A stretch of 9,455 nt of DNA from Aalborgiella sp040079635 (GTDB lineage Bacteria > Pseudomonadota > Gammaproteobacteria > Burkholderiales > Burkholderiaceae_C), in the NCBI GenBank assembly GCA_040079635.1, contig JBEBJY010000083.1, forward strand, positions 1-9,455, given 5' to 3'. The notes under the pieces are model-generated. The model had not been told where the DNA came from. It worked only from the letters and a program-made list of their open reading frames with translations, and did no database searches. Below, one piece after another: positions 6,180 to 9,455 of this stretch; the first letter of the stretch is position 1, and every line of letters starts with the position of its first letter. The position numbers and the translations under genes are program-made.

Positions 6180-6239
6180 TGTCGCTGAGTTAACTGAACT
6201 ACTTGCAGGGCGACATTAAACATATCTGCTAAAGCGTTC
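6180..6239 (+). ncRNA. SAM-II riboswitch aptamer in the metK leader
   Basis: The sequence fits the SAM-II (SAM-alpha) class, which binds S-adenosylmethionine in an H-type pseudoknot. P1 is TGTCGC (6180-6185) with GCGACA (6210-6215), extendable by a U-G pair. Conserved strings appear in the right order: GTTAAC in the P1 loop, CTTGCAG (6202-6208), TTAAACA (6216-6222) and GCTAAAG (6228-6234). Pseudoknot pairing can be drawn as GCAG (6205-6208) with CTGC (6226-6229), and GAAC (6196-6199) with GTTC (6236-6239). It precedes metK, whose product makes the ligand, so feedback repression is expected. SAM-II is best known from Alphaproteobacteria. Confidence 0.87.
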
Positions 6240-6311
6240 GCCAAGGCTCCGAAAGGTTTCAGGCAACGCGTCCTGTAACTAGCAATTTGAAAAAAGTTGC
6301 ACTTTTTGGAG
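6234..6311 (+). promoter_or_regulatory. Structured expression-platform region between SAM-II and the metK ribosome site
   Basis: GCGTTcGCC (6234-6242) pairs with GGCAACGC (6262-6269) with one bulged C, enclosing CCGAAAGG. Its 5' arm overlaps the possible pseudoknot strand GTTC (6236-6239), and its 3' arm GCAAC (6263-6267) can instead pair with GTTGC (6296-6300), just before ACTTTTT. Alternating structures are therefore possible. The ribosome site GGAG is at 6308-6311, seven bases before ATG. No strong intrinsic terminator is present. Confidence 0.45.
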
Positions 6312-6318
6312 TTTTTTT

Positions 6319-7503
6319 ATGGCAAGCGATTTTCTCTTCACATCCGAATCCGTCTCTGAAGGTCACCCAGACAAGGTAGCTGACCAGATTTCTGACGCTA
6401 TTCTCGACGCAATTTTCAAGCAAGACCCCCTGAGCCGCGTCGCGGCTGAGACCTTGTGCAACACCGGTTTGGTCGTTTTGGCAGGTGAAATCACCACCAA
6501 CGCACACGTCGACTACATCCAAGTCGCGCGTGACACCATCAAGCGCATTGGCTACGACAACACCGACTACGGCATTGACTACAAAGGCTGCGCGGTATTG
6601 GTCGCATACGACAAGCAATCCAACGACATCGCCCAAGGCGTGGACCACGCGTCTGACGACCACCTCAACATCGGCGCGGGCGACCAAGGCTTGATGTTTG
6701 GCTATGCGTGTGACGAAACCCCAGATTTGATGCCCGCGCCGATTTACTACGCGCACCGTTTGGTCGAACGCCAAGCACAATTGCGTAAAGATGGCCGCAT
6801 GCCTTACCTGCGCCCAGACGCGAAAAGCCAAGTCACCATGCGCTATGTGGACGGCAAACCCGTCAGCATCGACACCGTGGTGTTGTCCAGCCAGCACGAC
6901 CCAGACCAGTCTGAAAGCCAGCACAAAATGAAGCAAAGCTTCATTGACGCAGTCATCGAGCAGATCATTTTGCCGGTTTTGCCGAAAGAAATGATCACCA
7001 AAGACACCAAGTATTTGATCAACCCAACAGGTCGTTTCGTCATCGGCGGCCCGCAAGGCGATTGCGGTTTGACTGGTCGCAAAATCATTGTGGATACTTA
7101 CGGCGGCGCTTGCCCGCACGGCGGTGGCGCGTTTTCAGGCAAAGACCCATCTAAGGTTGACCGTTCAGCAGCCTATGCAGCGCGTTATGTTGCGAAAAAC
7201 ATCGTCGCAGCTGGTTTGGCCAAGCAATGCCAAATCCAAGTTGCTTACGCGATTGGCGTTGCCAAGCCGATGAACGTCACCGTTTACACCGAAGGCACTG
7301 GCATCATGTCTGACGAGAAATTGTCCGCCTTGGTGCAAGAGCACTTTGACCTGCGTCCAAAAGGCATCATCCAAATGCTAGATTTGCTGCGCCCTATCTA
7401 CGAAAAGACAGCCGCCTACGGTCACTTTGGCCGTGACGAGCCTGAGTTCACGTGGGAAAAGACAGACAAAGTTGCCGCATTGCGTGCGTCTGCAGGTTTG
7501 TAA
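6319..7503 (+). CDS. metK: S-adenosylmethionine synthetase
   Basis: Methionine adenosyltransferase makes S-adenosylmethionine from methionine and ATP, releasing phosphate and pyrophosphate; it is cytoplasmic and usually tetrameric. The 394-residue length is normal. Diagnostic motifs are present: GHPDK (15-19) binding ATP, the GAGDQGLMFGYACDE signature (119-133), and the glycine-rich loop GGGAFSGKDPSKVDRSAAY (268-286). All expected active-site regions appear intact. GGAG (6308-6311) is a good ribosome site. The gene is preceded by a SAM-II aptamer and followed by a strong terminator, so it appears to be transcribed alone. Codon use is markedly G+C-richer at third positions than in the flanking spacers, as for a highly expressed gene. 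Confidence 0.99.
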   Translation: MASDFLFTSESVSEGHPDKVADQISDAILDAIFKQDPLSRVAAETLCNTGLVVLAGEITTNAHVDYIQVARDTIKRIGYDNTDYGIDYKGCAVLVAYDKQSNDIAQGVDHASDDHLNIGAGDQGLMFGYACDETPDLMPAPIYYAHRLVERQAQLRKDGRMPYLRPDAKSQVTMRYVDGKPVSIDTVVLSSQHDPDQSESQHKMKQSFIDAVIEQIILPVLPKEMITKDTKYLINPTGRFVIGGPQGDCGLTGRKIIVDTYGGACPHGGGAFSGKDPSKVDRSAAYAARYVAKNIVAAGLAKQCQIQVAYAIGVAKPMNVTVYTEGTGIMSDEKLSALVQEHFDLRPKGIIQMLDLLRPIYEKTAAYGHFGRDEPEFTWEKTDKVAALRASAGL

Positions 7504-7525
7504 GCACTTACTTAGCTGAAAAGCA

Positions 7526-7560
7526 AAAAGCCGCCAGATGTGAGTCTGGCGGCTTTTTTT
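7526..7560 (+). terminator. Intrinsic terminator of metK
   Basis: AAGCCGCCAGA (7528-7538) pairs perfectly with TCTGGCGGCTT (7545-7555) around loop TGTGAG, followed by a run of T to 7560. An A-run before the stem makes it partly bidirectional, so it may also stop leftward transcription. Confidence 0.95.
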
Positions 7561-7570
7561 ATTGAAATTT

Positions 7571-7630
7571 ACTATACTTTTAATAGCTATTTAGGCAATG
7601 AATCTGCCGGCTAGATGCATAAATTGGCAC
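7571..7630 (+). repeat. Dispersed two-hairpin repeat, copy C
   Basis: A degenerate left hairpin (ACTAT...ATAGC), core TATTTAGGCAATGAATCTGCC, and the right-hand segment GGCTAGATGCAT. It fills the convergent gap between the metK terminator and the 3' end of the MerR gene, and touches the MerR stop codon. Confidence 0.8.
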
Positions 7631-8019
7631 TATTTTTTGAGCTTTAAAAGCAAAGCCTTGGCCTCTTTCTCATGCAGCTTCACCTCTTCCAAATTCGCCT
7701 GCAAATCTGTCATCTGCTCCTCTAGCTCCAGTTTGTGTGCAGCTAGGACGGACAAAAACTTCTGCAACTGCACGCCCGTGTCACGCGGGCTGTCGTACAG
7801 GTCGATGATGTCTTTGGCCTCGGTGAGTGACAAGCCCAAGCGTTTGGCGCGCAAGGTGAGCTTCAGCCGCGTGCGGTCTCTGGCGCTGTAGACGCGGCTA
7901 CGACCTCCGACGCCTTCGCGCTGGGGTGATAACAGCCCCATGTCTTCATAAAACCGGATCGCGCGCGTGGTCAAGTCAAACTCTTTGGCCAAATCGGTGA
8001 TGGTGTAACTTATGTTCAT
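7630..8019 (-). CDS. MerR-family regulator, LiuR-like
   Basis: From the ATG at 8017-8019 the product has 129 residues. The N-terminal winged helix-turn-helix begins YTITDLAKEFDLTTRAIRFYED and continues through the wing RVYSARDRTRLKLTLRAKRLG; a long C-terminal helix (about residue 84 on, rich in Leu, Glu and Lys) forms the dimer coiled coil. There is no cysteine, so it is not a CueR/MerR-type metal sensor. The sequence resembles the LiuR branch, which controls branched-chain amino acid degradation in proteobacteria, but no liu genes are in view. An upstream TTG (8053-8055) would add 12 residues and overlap the dyad operator, which argues against it. It is divergent from an MBL hydrolase gene, its likely target along with itself. 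Confidence 0.85.
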   Translation of the reverse strand: MNISYTITDLAKEFDLTTRAIRFYEDMGLLSPQREGVGGRSRVYSARDRTRLKLTLRAKRLGLSLTEAKDIIDLYDSPRDTGVQLQKFLSVLAAHKLELEEQMTDLQANLEEVKLHEKEAKALLLKLKK

Positions 8020-8055
8020 GGTATTTGAAGGGCTTGGAGTAAGATGGTTTAACAA

Positions 8056-8071
8056 TTGACGTTTACGTAAA
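8056..8071. promoter_or_regulatory. ACGT-type dyad, probable MerR/LiuR operator
   Basis: TTGACGT (8056-8062), spacer TT, ACGTAAA (8065-8071): an imperfect inverted repeat matching at six of seven positions per arm. It lies in the 110-base divergent spacer between the MerR gene and the hydrolase gene. ACGT-containing palindromes are what I recall for LiuR sites. I cannot fit confident -35/-10 boxes around it. Confidence 0.55.
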
Positions 8072-8129
8072 GGTAAGCATCAATTTTGACCGATTATGAC
8101 TGATAAATTGACCTACAAATACTGCCTTT

Positions 8130-9236
8130 ATGACTGAATCCGCCACCAAACCAACTGTGACTCCTTATATTTCAAGCCCCATGAACGAGTTAGAGCGCAA
8201 GCTGCATTACCCGCTGGGCGAGACAATGCCTGAGCTGGGGCATGCGATTGAAGTCGCCCCCGGCGTGAAATGGCTGCGTATTGGGCTGCCGTTTGCGCTG
8301 AACCACATCAATTTGTGGCTGCTCAGAGACAACATCGACGGCCAAGAGGGCTGGACGGTAGTCGACTGCTGCATTGACCGCCCCGAATCCCGCGCGCAGT
8401 GGGAGCAGGTGTTTGTCAACGCCTTGGAAGGTTTGCCTATTCTGCGTGTCATTGTCACCCACATGCACCCTGACCACGTGGGTTTGGCGCACTGGCTGTG
8501 CGAACGCTGGCATGTGATGTTGTGGATGAGCGGGACGGACTACCACGTGGTGCGCATGGCTTGCTCGCCTGACTCGGGTTTTGACGGGCTTGAAAGCGCT
8601 CAGTTTTTTGCCAAACATGGCTTGGTTGACCCCGTGTCGCAAGAAAAGCTCAAAGCCAGATCTAACTATTTCACCAGCCTCGTGCCCAAAGTGCCACGCA
8701 GCTACCGCCGCATGATGGATGGCGATGTCATCAAAATTGGCAAGAATCTATGGCGCTGCATCAGCGGCTATGGCCATGCGCCTGAGCATATCGCCCTGTA
8801 TTGTGAGGAAGCCAAAATTTTGCTGGGTGGCGACATGATGCTGCCGCGCATCTCCACCAACGTGAGCGTCTACAACATCGAGCCCGAATCCAATGCGCTG
8901 CAGCTGTTTTTAGACTCTATCGACAAATTCAACCCCTGCGCGCCAGACACGCTCGCCCTGCCCTCGCACGGCAAACCCTTTGTCGGCATCCACGAACGCA
9001 TCAAACAACTGCACGACCACCACGCCGAGCGCTTAACCGAAGTCCGCGACACCTGCGCCTTGCAGCCCAGCAGCGCCGCCGACGTGCTGCCAGTGATGTT
9101 CAAAAGAGAGCTGGATTTGCACCAAACCACCTTTGCAATGGGTGAAGTGGTGGCTCATTTGCACTTTTTATGGTTTAAAGGCGAATTAAAGCGAGAAATT
9201 TGCACCGATGGGGTTTATCGGTTTGCATTGGTTTAA
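8130..9236 (+). CDS. MBL-fold metallo-hydrolase
   Basis: A 368-residue metallo-beta-lactamase-fold hydrolase without signal peptide. Metal ligands are visible: HMHPDH (His111, His113, Asp115, His116), His216 in GYGHAPEH, Asp235 in LLGGDMMLP and His280 in LPSHGKPF, a complete two-zinc set. The C-terminal part, including HQTTFAMGEVVAHLHFL, looks like the helical winged region seen in LACTB2-like and glyoxalase-II-like relatives. The reaction is unknown; thioester or other hydrolysis is a reasonable family-level guess. It is transcribed divergently from the LiuR-like regulator, which suggests inducible control, perhaps linked to acyl-CoA metabolism. No clear ribosome site precedes either the ATG at 8130 or the alternative ATG at 8181 (residue 18); the longer form is given. 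Confidence 0.9.
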   Translation: MTESATKPTVTPYISSPMNELERKLHYPLGETMPELGHAIEVAPGVKWLRIGLPFALNHINLWLLRDNIDGQEGWTVVDCCIDRPESRAQWEQVFVNALEGLPILRVIVTHMHPDHVGLAHWLCERWHVMLWMSGTDYHVVRMACSPDSGFDGLESAQFFAKHGLVDPVSQEKLKARSNYFTSLVPKVPRSYRRMMDGDVIKIGKNLWRCISGYGHAPEHIALYCEEAKILLGGDMMLPRISTNVSVYNIEPESNALQLFLDSIDKFNPCAPDTLALPSHGKPFVGIHERIKQLHDHHAERLTEVRDTCALQPSSAADVLPVMFKRELDLHQTTFAMGEVVAHLHFLWFKGELKREICTDGVYRFALV

Positions 9237-9270
9237 TTTAAGTTATATTCGATTCTGAACTTGATTTTTA

Positions 9271-9329
9271 AGGCTAAAATGCATCTAGCCGGCGTATTTA
9301 TTGCCTAAGTAGCTATTAAAATAATAGCA
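9271..9329 (-). repeat. Dispersed two-hairpin repeat, copy D (reverse orientation)
   Basis: Read on the minus strand: left hairpin GCTAT...ATAGC, core TACTTAGGCAATAAATACGCC, right hairpin GGCTA/TAGCC (9286-9290 with 9272-9276). It is the best-preserved copy and fills the convergent gap between the MBL gene and the partial gene at the right edge, where it may help end transcription. Confidence 0.85.
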
Positions 9330-9349
9330 AAATTCAATTCCCAACTTTT

Positions 9350-9455
9350 TTAACGAGCAACGCTGTCTGAGGTGGCGCTGATTGCTGAAGCGGCTGCTGC
9401 TGGGTTGATAGTGCTGGCAGTGCCAGCTTGAACGGGTGCACTGGCGGCACCGGCG
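9350..9455 (-). CDS. C-terminal end of an Ala-rich protein (partial)
   Basis: An open frame enters from the right edge and stops with TAA at 9350-9352. The 34 visible residues end AAASAISATSDSVAR and are rich in Ala, Ser and Thr, like a disordered tail of a Burkholderiales protein. The G+C-rich codons contrast with the AT-rich spacer right after the stop, which supports a real gene. No domain is visible, so the product is unknown. Confidence 0.5.
   Translation of the reverse strand, partial: AGAASAPVQAGTASTINPAAAASAISATSDSVAR

Noticed and set aside
6240..6276. SAH or glycine riboswitch resemblance (CAGGCAACG, CCGAAAGG) in the metK leader
   Set aside because: Only short strings match; the conserved 5' half of either class is missing, and the segment is better explained as part of the SAM-II expression platform.
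6259..7119. Long minus-strand open frame of 286 codons over metK
   Set aside because: It lies fully antisense to the conserved metK sequence and its composition is that of a codon-bias shadow; it also runs across the riboswitch leader.
8190..8642. Minus-strand open frame of 150 codons inside the MBL hydrolase gene
   Set aside because: It is antisense to the zinc-binding motifs of a well-supported gene and has no recognisable domain.

Overview
The window looks like chromosomal DNA of a betaproteobacterium, most likely a Burkholderiales/Comamonadaceae-type organism of moderate G+C. This rests on protein style and neighbourhood: an EngB with the N-terminal extension I associate with Comamonadaceae, metK next to oppositely oriented tandem lipid A acyltransferases, a LiuR-type MerR regulator divergent from an MBL hydrolase, and short two-hairpin intergenic repeats of the kind seen in that family. 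The taxonomic call is recalled knowledge, not a search.

Left part (1-1298): an AT-rich zone holding one minus-strand gene (225-954) for a lipoprotein with a Pro/Ala linker, a bacterial Ig-like repeat and a C-terminal CXXCH cytochrome c domain. Its ribosome site, start codon and signal n-region are one base out of frame with the lipobox and the rest, so it is a frameshifted gene or carries a one-base assembly error. Next (1299-3048, plus strand) come the ribosome-assembly GTPase engB and an epoxide-hydrolase-like alpha/beta hydrolase, ending in a convergent intergenic repeat/terminator.

Middle (3152-6021, minus strand): a DUF1499 membrane-anchored protein, two overlapping LpxL/HtrB-family acyltransferases of lipid A synthesis, and a small lipoprotein with a DUF5018-like beta domain. 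Divergent from these is metK (6319-7503). Its leader starts with a good SAM-II riboswitch aptamer placed right at the predicted transcription start, so S-adenosylmethionine synthetase is probably feedback-controlled by its own product. A strong intrinsic terminator closes metK.

Right part: a LiuR-like MerR regulator (minus) and an MBL-fold hydrolase (plus) diverge from a spacer with an ACGT-centred dyad. The Ala-rich C-terminal end of another minus-strand gene runs off the window.

The most unusual signal is a dispersed two-hairpin repeat. It occupies four intergenic sites beside gene 3' ends, and its 23-base core also occurs inside the coding sequence of the downstream acyltransferase. There, the single mismatch falls exactly where the repeat consensus would have put an in-frame TAA stop. 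No mobile element, CRISPR array, tRNA or rRNA was seen.
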